From assembly GCA_029265615.1 (NCBI GenBank), contig JAJUIB010000017.1, positions 1 to 62,922 of the forward strand: DNA of 62,922 nucleotides, given 5' to 3'. The DNA is from Spirochaetota bacterium. Its GTDB lineage: Bacteria > Spirochaetota > Spirochaetia > Treponematales > Rectinemataceae. Made by a program: the position numbers and the translations under genes. Under the pieces are notes generated by a model. It was not told the origin of the DNA. It made no database searches and was given only the letters and a program-made list of their open reading frames with translations. This document shows, piece after piece, positions 49,609-59,634 of the stretch (the first letter of the stretch is position 1; every line of letters starts with the position of its first letter).

Positions 49609-51312
49609 ATGAAGCTCGGCATAGGCGGTAAACTTCTTACGGCTTTTGGCCTCATCCTCCTCCTCTGTTTCGCAATCGGATTAGTCGGTCTTATCCAAAT
49701 CGGGGTGATCGATGCGGCCGATACGCGCATGTACGAAAGGGGCGTGCGCAACCTCCAGAGCCTTGGAGCTCTCAATGAAAAAGTGAATCGCGCTCAATGG
49801 CGTCTTCGTGACCTCATGCTTACGACCGACCTCGCGCAAAATGCCCAATTTCAAGCAGAAATAGCCGAGCTGAGAAAAAGCGCCGCCGTTGATGCGGCAC
49901 GGCTTGAGCGCGGCGTTGACAGTGCCGAGGGACGGCGCCTTTTTGATGAATATGCGGCGGCAACCACTGCATTCACGCCGCTGTTCGACAAAATGCTCGC
50001 GCTTGCGGTCGAAAACCGCAAAGCGGAGGCGCTTTCACTGCTTTATGGCGATGCTGCACCTTTGTTTGAGAGGCGCCTGGCGGCGTTGAATGCGCTTACC
50101 ACCTATGAAACGCATGCGGCTGACGCTATTTCCACCGAAAATTCGCGAATTGCGGATGACGCGCGCAGGCTCGTTGTCGCGCTTCTTGCGCTCTGTGCAC
50201 TACTGGCCGCTGGTATCGCTATCATCATGGCGCGCTCCATCGTGCGGCCGATCCGCGAGGCGACGGAGATGGCCGGCCTCATCGCGGCGGGTGATATTTC
50301 CAACGAGGTTCCCGCGGTATATCTTGCCCGACGTGATGAGATAGGCGGTCTTGCGCGCGCCTTTGCCACGATGCTCTCGCGGCTTTCCTCTGTTGTCTCA
50401 AATATCAGAAGCGTGACAGAGAGTGTGGCCGAGGGGAGCGTGCAACTTTCTTCGACCGCTCAAGCGATGAGTCAGGGGGCCACCGAGCAGGCTGCGAACG
50501 CCGAAGAGGTTTCGAGCTCCATAGAGGAGATGGCGGCGATGATTCGGCAGAACACGGACAACGCCGAGGCGACCGAATCCATCGCTTCGAAGGCTGCTCG
50601 CGACGCAGAGCAGGGCGGCGTCGCGGTTGATGATGCCATGTCCGCTCTGCGCGAGATTGCTGCAAAGATCGGCATCATCGAGGAGATCGCGCGCCAGACG
50701 AATCTCCTTGCGCTGAATGCCGCTATCGAGGCTGCCCGCGCAGGCGAGGCGGGCAAAGGCTTTGCGGTCGTCGCAAGCGAGGTGCGCAAGCTCGCGGAAC
50801 GTTCGCAGAAAGCAGCCGGCGAAATAACGCTACTCTCCCGTGCTACGAACGAAAAAGCCCATGTGGCGAGCGGGCTTATTGCGGCCATTGTACCAGCGAT
50901 TAAGAAGAATGCCGACCTCACCCAAGAGATCTCGTCGTCGTCACGGGAACAGAGCGTCGGAGCGGAACAGATCGCCAAGGCGATGATGCAGCTCGACTCG
51001 GTTATTCAGCAGAATGCGGGCGCAAGCGAAGAGCTCGCCGGCATGGCCGAAGAACTTTCGGGGCAGGCGGCGCAACTCGAGCAGGCGGTTGCGTTTTTTT
51101 CGCTTAAGACCTCCGGGGATACTGCTTCACAGGTGGCTATATCCGGCGTACCGCAAAGTGTGGCGGTGTCTTCTGCGCGACATGTTCCCTCCGTTCGCGC
51201 TTTGTCGCATGTCACTACGACACACGCCGCCCCCCCTGCTATGCGGCACAGCCATTCTCTCGGAATACGGCCAACGAACGACGCGCATTATGAGGAGTTT
51301 ACGGAGTTTTAA
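49609..51312 (+). CDS. Methyl-accepting chemotaxis protein
   Basis: A 567-residue chemoreceptor. The first helix ([20 protein letters not shown]) is followed by a periplasmic four-helix-bundle domain (to about residue 185), a second helix ([21 protein letters not shown]), a HAMP domain ([23 protein letters not shown]) and a cytoplasmic signalling coiled coil with the conserved hairpin tip [42 protein letters not shown]. The C terminus is a flexible Ser/His/Ala tail ending EEFTEF, which could serve as a docking site for CheR or CheB. The ligand is unknown. No other chemotaxis gene is adjacent. Confidence 0.95.
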   Translation: MKLGIGGKLLTAFGLILLLCFAIGLVGLIQIGVIDAADTRMYERGVRNLQSLGALNEKVNRAQWRLRDLMLTTDLAQNAQFQAEIAELRKSAAVDAARLERGVDSAEGRRLFDEYAAATTAFTPLFDKMLALAVENRKAEALSLLYGDAAPLFERRLAALNALTTYETHAADAISTENSRIADDARRLVVALLALCALLAAGIAIIMARSIVRPIREATEMAGLIAAGDISNEVPAVYLARRDEIGGLARAFATMLSRLSSVVSNIRSVTESVAEGSVQLSSTAQAMSQGATEQAANAEEVSSSIEEMAAMIRQNTDNAEATESIASKAARDAEQGGVAVDDAMSALREIAAKIGIIEEIARQTNLLALNAAIEAARAGEAGKGFAVVASEVRKLAERSQKAAGEITLLSRATNEKAHVASGLIAAIVPAIKKNADLTQEISSSSREQSVGAEQIAKAMMQLDSVIQQNAGASEELAGMAEELSGQAAQLEQAVAFFSLKTSGDTASQVAISGVPQSVAVSSARHVPSVRALSHVTTTHAAPPAMRHSHSLGIRPTNDAHYEEFTEF

Positions 51313-51373
51313 GCCCTGACCTTTTTTGTTCGACGAGCGCGCCCAACGGCACAAGTATGCCCTTGCGCCGCCG

Positions 51374-51403
51374 TTGCGGTCAAACCGCGCGCCGCGGTAT
51401 GCT
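51374..51403 (+). promoter_or_regulatory. Promoter of the receiver-PPDK_N gene
   Basis: TTGCGG and TATGCT are separated by 18 bases, about 20 bases before the start codon at 51426. Confidence 0.45.
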
Positions 51404-51425
51404 TTTGGTGCTAAGGGGGCATTGC

Positions 51426-54416
51426 ATGTTCTTCAACGAGCTTGTCGCCGCATACGACCAGGCCCGCCGCGAGCGGAACATTTTTCATGATCTCATGCGC
51501 TTTCGCGTCCGCGAGGTTCTTCTTGTCGGAAGCCTGTACGATTCCTTTGTCGTTGAATCCGACGGTGTCCTTACCGAGCAGATATACGGTGAATATTTCA
51601 AGCTCAACCTCAACACGGTGCCGCGGATCACCTGCGCCTACACAGATGAGGCCGCGCTCGCTCTTTTTTCCGAGGGGCGGTTCGATCTCGTCATCATCAT
51701 GGCGGGCCTCGATTTCGAACGGCCGCTCGCCCTAGCTAAGGCGATGAAATTATCCTGGCCCGGCATCCCGGTGCTCCTCCTCGTGACAAATAACACAGGT
51801 CTCGAGGCCCTTGCCCCCGAACGACCTGAGCTTCGGCATGTCGACCGGGTCTTCGTCTGGAACGGCTACTCGAAGCTCTTCGTCGGCATGATGAAATACG
51901 TTGAGGATGCGCGCAATGCCGAAGAAGACACCCGTACCGGTCTTGTGCGGGTCATCCTCCTCATCGAGGATTCGGTCCGCTATTACTCGCGCTACCTTCC
52001 TGTGCTCTACAAGGTAATCCTCAAGCAAACGCAGGCGCTCATCGAGGAGGAAAAGGCCGTCGAAACCTATAAGCTCCTCAGGATCCGCGCCCGCCCTAAG
52101 GTGCTTCTCGCCTCGAGTTACGAGGAGGCCGCGGAAATACTCGCGCGTTTCGAACCCTACCTTCTTGCCGTCATCACTGACCTTCGCTTCCCTCGCGAGG
52201 GAAAGCTCGACTGCGAGGCGGGGTTCGAGTTCCTTAAGATGGCAAAGGAGCGTATCGCCGACCTCCCCGTGATGATTCAGTCGAGCGAGATCGGCGTCCG
52301 TGAGCGGGCCTATGCGATGGGCGCAGCCTTCGCCGATAAGGAGTCGGAATCCCTTGAGCATGAGCTTGCGGTTTTTCTCCAGGAAAACCTCGGCTTCGGG
52401 CCTTTCCGCTTCCGTGCTCCCGCGCCCGAGGGGGGGGAGGGCGAGGTGATTGCCGAGGCGCGCAACATGCGCGAGTTCATCGAGCTTCTCGATCGTGTGC
52501 CGACCGAGAGCCTTCTCATGCACGCAGGGAGGAATCACTTTTCGGCCTGGCTCCTTGCTCGTGGCGAAATTCAGTTTGCGAAGCTTCTTAAAAACTACCG
52601 TATCGACGATTTTTCCTCGCCGCAGGAGATACGCAGGTTCATCCGCCGCGTGCTCGAGGGCGCGCGCCGCGACAAATCGCGGGGTATGGTGCCGAATTTC
52701 GACGAATCCATGTGCCGCGACGAGAACTGCATGATGCGCCTTGGCGACGGTTCCGCGGGCGGCAAGGGGCGCGGCCTCGTGTTCATCAAGAGTCTCCTTG
52801 AGCACCTTGAACTGGGGAACGAGCTTCCCGGCATCCAGGTGAAGATACCGATGACCGCCCTTCTCGGCATTGACGAGTTCGAGCGCTTTCTTGAATCGAA
52901 CGGGCTGTGGTCATTCGCCTACTATGAAGCCTCGCCCGAGGAGGTGCGTGCGCGCTTCCTCACGGCGCCGCTTTCGGCCGAGCTCGTCGAGCGGCTGCGG
53001 GCCTTTCTCGCCGTGGCCGAGCGTCCGCTCGCCGTGCGTTCTTCGGGGTTGTTCGAGGACATGCTCATGGTGCCCTTCTCCGGCATTTATGACACCTATG
53101 TCATTCCGAACGCTCATCCGATTCCAGAGCGCCGCCTCGCGCAGCTCTGCGACGCCATCAGGCTCATCTACGCAAGCCTGTTTTCGGCAAAGGCACGCGC
53201 CTATTTCGATGCCGCGCGCTACAAAATCGAAGAGGAGCGTATGGCCATCGTCATCCAGGAGCTCGTGGGAAGCCGCCGCGGCCGCTGGTTCTATCCGCAC
53301 GTTTCGGGGACGGCGCAGTCCTTCAATTATTACCCCGTTTCCTATGTCCGACCCGAAGACGGGCTTTGTGTCGCCGCCCTCGGCCTTGGTTCCTATGTTG
53401 TCGAGGGCGGCCCCGCTCACCAGTTCTGTCCCAAGTGGCCAAAGCTCGACGTCGTTGCGCCCGCGCGCGAGAGAGAGTCCAGCCAGCGTGTGTTTCGCGC
53501 CCTCGATATGGAGCTTCTTGAGCCCAATCTCGCCGCCGGTGAGGACGCGGCTCTCGCCGAGCTCGACCTCTCTGTCGCCGAGGCCGACCCCAAGTTCCGC
53601 CTCCTTGCCTCCACTTACGATCTTGAGAACGATCGCCTCGTTCCTGGAACGGGCGCGCGCGGTCCGCGCTTTGTCGACCTTGCGAACATCCTCAAACACG
53701 ATGCAATCCCCTTCGCCCGCGCGATCGACCTTGTGCTAGAGCTCGGCGCGCGGTCCATGGGAACGCCGGTGGAGATCGAATACGCGCTCAACCTCGATGA
53801 GAATTCGGGCACGCCGGCGCTCTATCTTCTGCAGCTTAAACCCCTCATTCGGACCGAGGATCGCGTCGAGGTGGACATCACCGAGGCGGAGCCTGAGGAC
53901 TGTTTTATTCTCTCAGAGCGAAGCATGGGCAATGGCCGCGACGCCACAATCTGCGATGTCGTCTGGGTCGACCCCCACACCTTCGATCGCGCCGCGACAG
54001 GCAAGATCGCCCGCGAGATCGAGGAACTCGACCGCGCCCTCGGCGAGGCAGGCCGGCGCTACCTGCTACTCGGTCCCGGGCGCTGGGGCACCCGCGATCC
54101 CTGGCTCGGCGTGCCTGTGACCTTTTCCCAGATTTCCCGCGCGCGCGTCATCGTCGAGGCTGATCTTCCCGGTTTCCAGGTGGAGTCCTCGCTCGGCAGT
54201 CATTTCTTTCATAACGTGACGAGTATGAATATCGGCTACCTCACCGTGCCTGGATCCGGGCTTTCCCGGGTGGACTGGGCCTGGCTTGCCGCCTTTCCGA
54301 CCGAGCGGCGGAGCGCCTACTGCGCCTGGACACGTCTTCCCGAGCCCCTCGAGATTCTCATGGATGGACGGCAAAGCCGCGCGCTCGTCAAAAAGCGGGC
54401 GCAGCGACGCGATTGA
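51426..54416 (+). CDS. Receiver-like domains fused to a PEP/pyruvate-binding (PPDK_N) ATP-grasp domain
   Basis: A 996-residue soluble protein. Residues about 30-150 form a receiver-like fold without the phospho-acceptor Asp (DLVIIMAGL). About 205-315 is a second receiver with VITDLRFP, QSSE and ADKES in the positions of the active Asp, Ser and Lys. The rest is a PPDK_N/PEP synthase-type nucleotide-binding part: GSAGGKGRGL (near 440), AVRSSGLFEDMLMVPFSGIYDTYV (near 535), MAIVIQELVG and GLGSYVVEGG. The C terminus carries LLGPGRWGTRDPWLGVPV (near 882) and SLGSHFFHNVTSMNIGYL. No phospho-His or PEP-catalytic domain is present, so it is not a complete PEP synthase. The ribosome binding site AAGGGGG sets the start. 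Confidence 0.85.
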   Translation: MFFNELVAAYDQARRERNIFHDLMRFRVREVLLVGSLYDSFVVESDGVLTEQIYGEYFKLNLNTVPRITCAYTDEAALALFSEGRFDLVIIMAGLDFERPLALAKAMKLSWPGIPVLLLVTNNTGLEALAPERPELRHVDRVFVWNGYSKLFVGMMKYVEDARNAEEDTRTGLVRVILLIEDSVRYYSRYLPVLYKVILKQTQALIEEEKAVETYKLLRIRARPKVLLASSYEEAAEILARFEPYLLAVITDLRFPREGKLDCEAGFEFLKMAKERIADLPVMIQSSEIGVRERAYAMGAAFADKESESLEHELAVFLQENLGFGPFRFRAPAPEGGEGEVIAEARNMREFIELLDRVPTESLLMHAGRNHFSAWLLARGEIQFAKLLKNYRIDDFSSPQEIRRFIRRVLEGARRDKSRGMVPNFDESMCRDENCMMRLGDGSAGGKGRGLVFIKSLLEHLELGNELPGIQVKIPMTALLGIDEFERFLESNGLWSFAYYEASPEEVRARFLTAPLSAELVERLRAFLAVAERPLAVRSSGLFEDMLMVPFSGIYDTYVIPNAHPIPERRLAQLCDAIRLIYASLFSAKARAYFDAARYKIEEERMAIVIQELVGSRRGRWFYPHVSGTAQSFNYYPVSYVRPEDGLCVAALGLGSYVVEGGPAHQFCPKWPKLDVVAPARERESSQRVFRALDMELLEPNLAAGEDAALAELDLSVAEADPKFRLLASTYDLENDRLVPGTGARGPRFVDLANILKHDAIPFARAIDLVLELGARSMGTPVEIEYALNLDENSGTPALYLLQLKPLIRTEDRVEVDITEAEPEDCFILSERSMGNGRDATICDVVWVDPHTFDRAATGKIAREIEELDRALGEAGRRYLLLGPGRWGTRDPWLGVPVTFSQISRARVIVEADLPGFQVESSLGSHFFHNVTSMNIGYLTVPGSGLSRVDWAWLAAFPTERRSAYCAWTRLPEPLEILMDGRQSRALVKKRAQRRD

Positions 54417-54441
54417 CGACTCGTGCGCTTTTCGCCACAAT
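54413..54441 (+). promoter_or_regulatory. Promoter of pheS-pheT
   Basis: TTGACG and CACAAT are separated by 17 bases. The -35 box overlaps the stop codon of the preceding gene. Confidence 0.55.
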
Positions 54442-54461
54442 GGGCGAAATTCTCGCGTTTT

Positions 54462-54479
54462 GCCCCCTCTTGCGGGGGC
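54462..54479 (+). promoter_or_regulatory. Hairpin in the pheS leader
   Basis: GCCCCC-TCTTGC-GGGGGC forms a 6-bp GC stem five bases before the ribosome binding region. No T run follows, so it is not a terminator; it may affect translation. Confidence 0.4.
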
Positions 54480-54502
54480 CGCGGATCATTCCGGAGCACT
54501 AC

Positions 54503-56062
54503 ATGGACGCACGTTCGATCGTGAAGAGCCTTCACCCGCTTGAGGTGAAGCTCATCCTGCGCTACGGTCCGGCCGACGAGCTCGATGCGGCGCGCCTTGC
54601 GCGCGAGCTTGGCTACAAGGAAGGCCAGGCTAATCAGGCCTTTTCCTGGCTGGCCGCCAAGGGCCTGGCTGCCGAGTCCTCCCGGAGCACCGCGGCTTTT
54701 TTTGAGCTCACGCCATTGGGCCGGGAAACTGCTGCCCGCGGCTTACCTGAAGAGCGCATCATCTCCCTTCTCGGCGAAAAAGGGGCGCTCCGCCTCCCCG
54801 ACATTTGTGCCGCCCTCGGACTTGAGCAAAAGGATGTGGGCTCGGCCTTCGGTCTCCTCTCAAAGGATGGTGTCGTTGCCATGGACGGGGAAAAGCGCGC
54901 CGCCCTGACGGGGGGTGCAGTTCTCCCCGCCCGTGTGCGGCTCCTTCGGGGGCTACTCGACAAGGCGCTCGCCGCCGATGGCGGGCTCCTCGAGGAGGCC
55001 GCCCTGTCCGCAGAGGAACAGGCTACGATGGCCGGTGTTGCGAAAAAACGCGGCGCCGCGGATGCGCTCTTCCGCGCCCTCGAGCGCGAGACGGTGCGTT
55101 ATCGACTTGCGCCCTCCATCGGCGAGCTCAAAACGGCATGCGAGGAGGCTGGCGTCACCGGTGAGGAGATCGGCGCCGTCACCCCCGAAGTGCTTGCGAA
55201 GGGAAGCTGGAAAACGGGTGTCTTCCGTCCCTATAACGTCCACAGCCCCACCGCCCGCCTCTATCCCGGCCGCCGCAATCCCTACTGTGAATTCCTCGAG
55301 GGCGTGAAAGACAAACTTGTCTCACTGGGTTTCCAGGAATTTGACGGGAGTCTTGTGGAAACCGAGTTCTGGAACGGCGACGCCCTCTTCATGCCGCAAT
55401 TCCACTCCGCCCGCGACATTCACGACGTCTATTATGTCGCCGAGCCGACCAAGGCCAAGGCCATTGAAGAGCCTTACCTTTCCGCAGTCGCCGCAACGCA
55501 CGAAAACGGCGGTGCTACGGGGAGCCGCGGATGGGGCTACACCTTTGATCGCGAATTTACGCGGCGCCTCCTTCTTCGGAGCCAGGGGACGGTGCTTTCT
55601 GCTCACCAGCTTGCCAAGGCGGAGATTCCCGGAAAGTACTTCGGCATTGCACGCTGCTTCCGCTACGACAAGGTCGATGCCACGCACCTCTCGGACTTCT
55701 ATCAGACCGAGGGAATCGTCCTGGGCGAAGAGGTAAACCTCCGTACCCTCCTTGGCTTTCTCGAGATGTTCGCCGTCGAGGTTGCGGGCGCCAAAGAGGT
55801 AAAGTACGTTCCCGGCTATTTCCCCTTTACCGAGCCCTCGGTCGAGGTTCACATCAAACATCCCGTCCTCGGCTGGTTCGAACTCGGCGGCGCCGGCATC
55901 TTCCGACCCGAGGTGACCGAACCTTTCGGCGTAAAGGTGCCCGTCCTTGCCTGGGGCATCGGAATCGATCGCATGGCCCTCATGGCTCTTGGTCTCAACG
56001 ACCTCCGCGAGCTTTTTAGCTCGGATATCGAGAGCGTGCGGCTGCGCCGCGCAAAGCTTTAG
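54503..56062 (+). CDS. pheS: Phenylalanyl-tRNA synthetase alpha subunit, archaeal/eukaryotic type
   Basis: Class II tRNA synthetase subunit, 519 residues, that charges tRNA-Phe. The first 200 residues hold winged-helix DNA/tRNA-binding-like domains (LEVKLILRYGPADELDAARLARELGY), found in archaeal and eukaryotic PheRS alpha rather than the coiled coil of ordinary bacterial PheS. The catalytic core has motif 2 around GKYFGIARCFRYDKVDATHLSDFYQTEG, PGYFPFTEPSVEV and motif 3 GIGIDRMALMALGLNDLRELF. This type is a known trait of spirochaetes. GGAG six bases before ATG 54503 sets the start. It is in an operon with pheT. Confidence 0.94.
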   Translation: MDARSIVKSLHPLEVKLILRYGPADELDAARLARELGYKEGQANQAFSWLAAKGLAAESSRSTAAFFELTPLGRETAARGLPEERIISLLGEKGALRLPDICAALGLEQKDVGSAFGLLSKDGVVAMDGEKRAALTGGAVLPARVRLLRGLLDKALAADGGLLEEAALSAEEQATMAGVAKKRGAADALFRALERETVRYRLAPSIGELKTACEEAGVTGEEIGAVTPEVLAKGSWKTGVFRPYNVHSPTARLYPGRRNPYCEFLEGVKDKLVSLGFQEFDGSLVETEFWNGDALFMPQFHSARDIHDVYYVAEPTKAKAIEEPYLSAVAATHENGGATGSRGWGYTFDREFTRRLLLRSQGTVLSAHQLAKAEIPGKYFGIARCFRYDKVDATHLSDFYQTEGIVLGEEVNLRTLLGFLEMFAVEVAGAKEVKYVPGYFPFTEPSVEVHIKHPVLGWFELGGAGIFRPEVTEPFGVKVPVLAWGIGIDRMALMALGLNDLRELFSSDIESVRLRRAKL

Positions 56063-56094
56063 CCTTAGGCGCGAACACTAGCGAGGAGAGCAAT

Positions 56095-57831
56095 ATGCCG
56101 AAGATCGAAGTCAACGAAAGCCTCTTCTTCAAGCTCCTCGGCCGCAGCTGTGACGCCTGCGCGCTTGAGGATATGCTACCCGTCGCGAAGGCAGAGCTCG
56201 ACGGCTGGGATCTTGCAGGCGCCGCGCCCGGTGACTCAGGCGCCGAAGGACGTAGCATCAAGATCGAGTTGAACGACACCAACCGCCCCGATCTTTGGTC
56301 GACGGCGGGATTGACACGCCAGCTTAAGCTCGCCGCAGGCGGCTTAAGGCCCGAGTATCCCTTCTTTTCCCGGGAGGGAGAGCTTAAACCCGCTTCGAAA
56401 CGGGTGCTCGTCGAAGAGTCCGTGAAATCGGTCAGACCTTACCTTGCGGGCTTCGTGGTTCGCGGCGCGGGGGTAACCGACGCAATTCTCAAGGATCTCA
56501 TCCAGACCCAGGAAAAGCTCGCCTGGAATTTCGGCCGCAAGCGCCGCACGGTCTCCATGGGACTCTACCGCTCCGCCCAAATCACCTGGCCCGTGACCTA
56601 CAAGGCGGTCGATCCGGAGGTCACGCGCTTCGTCCCACTCCAGGAAACGCGGATGATGAGCCTTCGTGAAATTCTCAAGGAGCACCCAAAGGGGAAGGAG
56701 TACGCCTTCATCCTGGAACAGGAGGCGCGTCATCCCCTCCTCGTTGACGCCAAGGGCGGCATCCTTTCGTATCCGCCCATCATCAATTCTGCTGATTTGG
56801 GCGCCGTCCAGGTTGGCGATTGCGAGCTCTTTGTCGAACTCACCGGCACCGACCTCCCCTCGGTCGTGCTTTCCGCTTCCATCGCCGCCTGTGACCTTGC
56901 AGATTTAGGCTACGCTGTCGAGCCTGTGGCTGTCGATTATGCCTTTGACACCCCCTTTGGTCGTCGACTTGTGACGCCCTACTATTTCCAGAAACCTGTC
57001 TCGGTGGATGCCGCGCGGGTATCGCGCCTTCTCGGCAAGACCTTTTCGCCCCAGGCCGTGGCGGAGGCGGCAGCCCGCATGGGGAGCCGCGTCGAAATCC
57101 ACGGTCAGTATATTGCCATTTCCCCTGCCGAATACCGGAACGATTTTCTCCATCCCGTCGATGTGGTCGAGGATGTGATGATTGGCGTCGGCATGGCGAA
57201 TTTCAGTCCGGAGCGGCCCCGCGATTTCACCATCGGCCGACTTTCGCCTATTGAGGCGTTTTCCCGCAAGGCGAAGAATGCGATGGTCGGCCTCGGCTAC
57301 CAGGAGATGATCTACAACTACCTGGGCTCGGGGCGCGATTTCGCGGAAAAGCCCCGGGTGCCGCTTTCTTCCCTTGTGCGGATCGCGAATCCCATGTCGG
57401 AAAACTACGAGTATCTCCGGAATTCGCCTTTGCCCGCGCTATTCGCCTCCGAGTCCGTCTCCTCGAGCGCCGCATTCCCGCATCGTATTTTTGAGGTGGG
57501 AAAGGTGGCGCTCAAAGATCCCGAGGACAATCTCGGCGTGGCCACCCGGCAGTTTCTCGGCTTTCTCTCCTGTCATGCTGGTGCTGACTTCAACGAGGTG
57601 GCCGCGCACGTCGCCACGTTGCTCTATTATCTTAATAGGGAGTTTTCAGTGGCTGAGCCCTTTGCGGGATCGGAAGATCCGCGGTTTATCCCAGGCCGCC
57701 AGGCTTTCATCATGTACAAGGGGCGCAAGGTGGGTATCTATGGTGAGGCCCATCCCCAGCTCCTTGAAAACTTCGGCATAATGATGCCCGCCGCCGCCGC
57801 CGAGATCGATCTCGACGCCCTCATCGCCTAA
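56095..57831 (+). CDS. pheT: Phenylalanyl-tRNA synthetase beta subunit, archaeal/eukaryotic type
   Basis: The partner of PheS, 578 residues, far shorter than the roughly 800-residue bacterial PheT because the EMAP/OB-type tRNA-binding and anticodon-binding modules are missing. B1 and B3/B4 domains (NDTNRPDLWSTAGLTRQLKL, FILEQEARHPLLVDAKGGILSYPPIINS) contain the region for editing mischarged tyrosine, and B5/B6-B7 contain YRNDFLHPVDVVEDVMIGVGM and MVGLGYQEMIYNYLGS. GYGEAHP-like VGIYGEAHPQLLENFGI ends the catalytic-like core. The gene starts 33 bases after pheS with GAGGAGAG upstream. Confidence 0.94.
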   Translation: MPKIEVNESLFFKLLGRSCDACALEDMLPVAKAELDGWDLAGAAPGDSGAEGRSIKIELNDTNRPDLWSTAGLTRQLKLAAGGLRPEYPFFSREGELKPASKRVLVEESVKSVRPYLAGFVVRGAGVTDAILKDLIQTQEKLAWNFGRKRRTVSMGLYRSAQITWPVTYKAVDPEVTRFVPLQETRMMSLREILKEHPKGKEYAFILEQEARHPLLVDAKGGILSYPPIINSADLGAVQVGDCELFVELTGTDLPSVVLSASIAACDLADLGYAVEPVAVDYAFDTPFGRRLVTPYYFQKPVSVDAARVSRLLGKTFSPQAVAEAAARMGSRVEIHGQYIAISPAEYRNDFLHPVDVVEDVMIGVGMANFSPERPRDFTIGRLSPIEAFSRKAKNAMVGLGYQEMIYNYLGSGRDFAEKPRVPLSSLVRIANPMSENYEYLRNSPLPALFASESVSSSAAFPHRIFEVGKVALKDPEDNLGVATRQFLGFLSCHAGADFNEVAAHVATLLYYLNREFSVAEPFAGSEDPRFIPGRQAFIMYKGRKVGIYGEAHPQLLENFGIMMPAAAAEIDLDALIA

Positions 57832-57840
57832 GGAGTTTCT

Positions 57841-59634
57841 GTGGCTCATTCCTGCGCATCGCGCATCCCCGAACATCAGTATCCCGACTTCAAGGCGTTT
57901 CTCACCGCTGCCGGCGCGCGGGGAATTCCTGCGGCGGCGGGTGCTGACTCTCCGTACGCCGCTCTGCAGCCGGCCTTTCGCTGGCGGCCCGAGGGGGCCG
58001 ATGCCGAGCGCTTCGTGAGCTTTCCCGAGCTCGAAGCCCGCGCCACGGGGCTTGGCTCTTTTTTTCTTGCAGCGGGCCTGTCTCGGGGCGACCGCATCGC
58101 CATCCTTGGGGAAAATCGGCCTGAGTGGTGCGTGTCCTACCTTGGCATCGTTGCCGCCGGCTTTGTCGCGGTTCCGCTCGACGCCTCCCTCGACGAGGCG
58201 GGACTTGTGCGAAATCTCGAGGCCGCCCATGTTCGCGCGTTGTGCATCTCCTCGAAACTCGCGCGGCGTTATCCCGCCCTTACCGAGAAAGGCGGGATAA
58301 TCCTCGATTTCGACCTCCCCGCGGGTGCAGTCGAGGAGGGACGGCGCTCCTGGCTCGAGGCGACGGCGACTCCTGCCTCTCCTGCGCTTCCCCGACCCGG
58401 CGAGCTTGGACCCGATCAGCCTGCGGTCGTATTTTTTACCTCGGGGACCACGGGCATCGCGAAGGGGATCGAGCTCAGCCATGGCGCGGTCATCGAAAAC
58501 GTGCTCGCGTCGCGTGCTGCCCTCTATGTCGATGAGCGCGACGTGTTTGTCGCGCTTCTGCCGCTACACCACACCTATGCAACTACCTGCTCATTTCTCT
58601 CCGCCGTCGAAGCGGGCTGCACTGTCGTGGTCGTCGACCGCATCGCCCCCTCCGCAGTCTTGCGCTCGATTCGCGAGGGTGGAGTCACCTTCGTGATCGG
58701 CGTGCCGCTGCTCTTCGACAAGATCCGCTCAGGCATCGAGGCGGAACTGGCACGGCTCCCCGCGCCACTTTGTGGCGCGATCCGCGCCGCGCTCGCGGTG
58801 TCGCGTTTTTCGACCCTTAGGCTTAAGGTGCCGCTCGGCCGTCCTCTCTTTCGCGCAATCCGCGAAAAGGCCGGCCTTGGGACCGTGCGTCTCGCCGTCT
58901 CAGGCGGCGGCCCCCTTGCGCCCGCGACTGCGGACTTTTTTGATGCGCTCGGCATTAACCTCGTTCAGGGCTACGGGATGAGCGAGAATGGTCCGCTCAT
59001 TTCCGTGAATCTGCCCGGGCGCAAGGACAACCGCTCCGTGGGCTTCCCCGTCCGCAAGACCGAGGTACGCATCGCGGAGCCCGATCTCGACGGCATTGGC
59101 GAGATTCAGGTAAGGAGCCCCTCGCTCATGCGCGGCTACCTCGACGCGCCCGAAGCCACGCGGGCTGCCATGACCGAGGATGGGTGGCTTAGGACCGGCG
59201 ACCTTGGCCGCATCGATCGTCGCGGCTATCTTTTCATCACCGGCAGGCGCAAGAGCCTTATTGTCACCGAAGGCGGAAAAAACGTCTATCCTGAGGAAAT
59301 CGAGAGCCGTTTCGAGGGCTCGCCCTGGATAAAGGAAGTTCTCGTCGTTGGGCGGCCCTCGCGGGCGGGGCGCCCGGGCGAAGAAGTGGTCGCCGTGCTT
59401 GTGCCCGATTACGAGAAGATCGCACTTGCCCATCCCGGCAGGGAAGGCGAGGCGGAGTTTGTCGCCTCGCTACTCCGCGACGAGGTGTTCAGGATTAATA
59501 AAAGTCTTCCGCCCTATATGAAAATGGTCGATTTTCTCGTCCGCGCCGAAGAATTTGAGAAGACGAGCACGCGAAAGATCAAGCGCTTTCTCTACAAGGA
59601 GTATGCCTACAAGGATGCGCGAGATCGGCGCTAG
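57841..59634 (+). CDS. Long-chain acyl-CoA synthetase / AMP-binding protein
   Basis: A 597-residue adenylate-forming enzyme that activates fatty acids with ATP and CoA. The P-loop reads FFTSGTTGIAKGIELSH (IAKG instead of the usual PKG), followed by LPLHHTYATTCSFLSA, GYGMSENGPLISVN, TGDLGRIDRRGYLFITGRRKSLIVTEGGKNVYPEEIE and the catalytic lysine in TSTRKIKRFLYKE. No peptidyl carrier or membrane helix is seen. GTG 57841 has AGGAG in good position, overlapping the pheT stop. It probably supplies acyl-CoA for phospholipids. The stop codon overlaps that of the convergent spermidine-synthase-like gene. Confidence 0.9.
   Translation: MAHSCASRIPEHQYPDFKAFLTAAGARGIPAAAGADSPYAALQPAFRWRPEGADAERFVSFPELEARATGLGSFFLAAGLSRGDRIAILGENRPEWCVSYLGIVAAGFVAVPLDASLDEAGLVRNLEAAHVRALCISSKLARRYPALTEKGGIILDFDLPAGAVEEGRRSWLEATATPASPALPRPGELGPDQPAVVFFTSGTTGIAKGIELSHGAVIENVLASRAALYVDERDVFVALLPLHHTYATTCSFLSAVEAGCTVVVVDRIAPSAVLRSIREGGVTFVIGVPLLFDKIRSGIEAELARLPAPLCGAIRAALAVSRFSTLRLKVPLGRPLFRAIREKAGLGTVRLAVSGGGPLAPATADFFDALGINLVQGYGMSENGPLISVNLPGRKDNRSVGFPVRKTEVRIAEPDLDGIGEIQVRSPSLMRGYLDAPEATRAAMTEDGWLRTGDLGRIDRRGYLFITGRRKSLIVTEGGKNVYPEEIESRFEGSPWIKEVLVVGRPSRAGRPGEEVVAVLVPDYEKIALAHPGREGEAEFVASLLRDEVFRINKSLPPYMKMVDFLVRAEEFEKTSTRKIKRFLYKEYAYKDARDRR

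Noticed and set aside
54462-54479. Terminator or attenuator before pheS
   Set aside because: The stem is short and is not followed by a T run; it is listed only as a leader hairpin.
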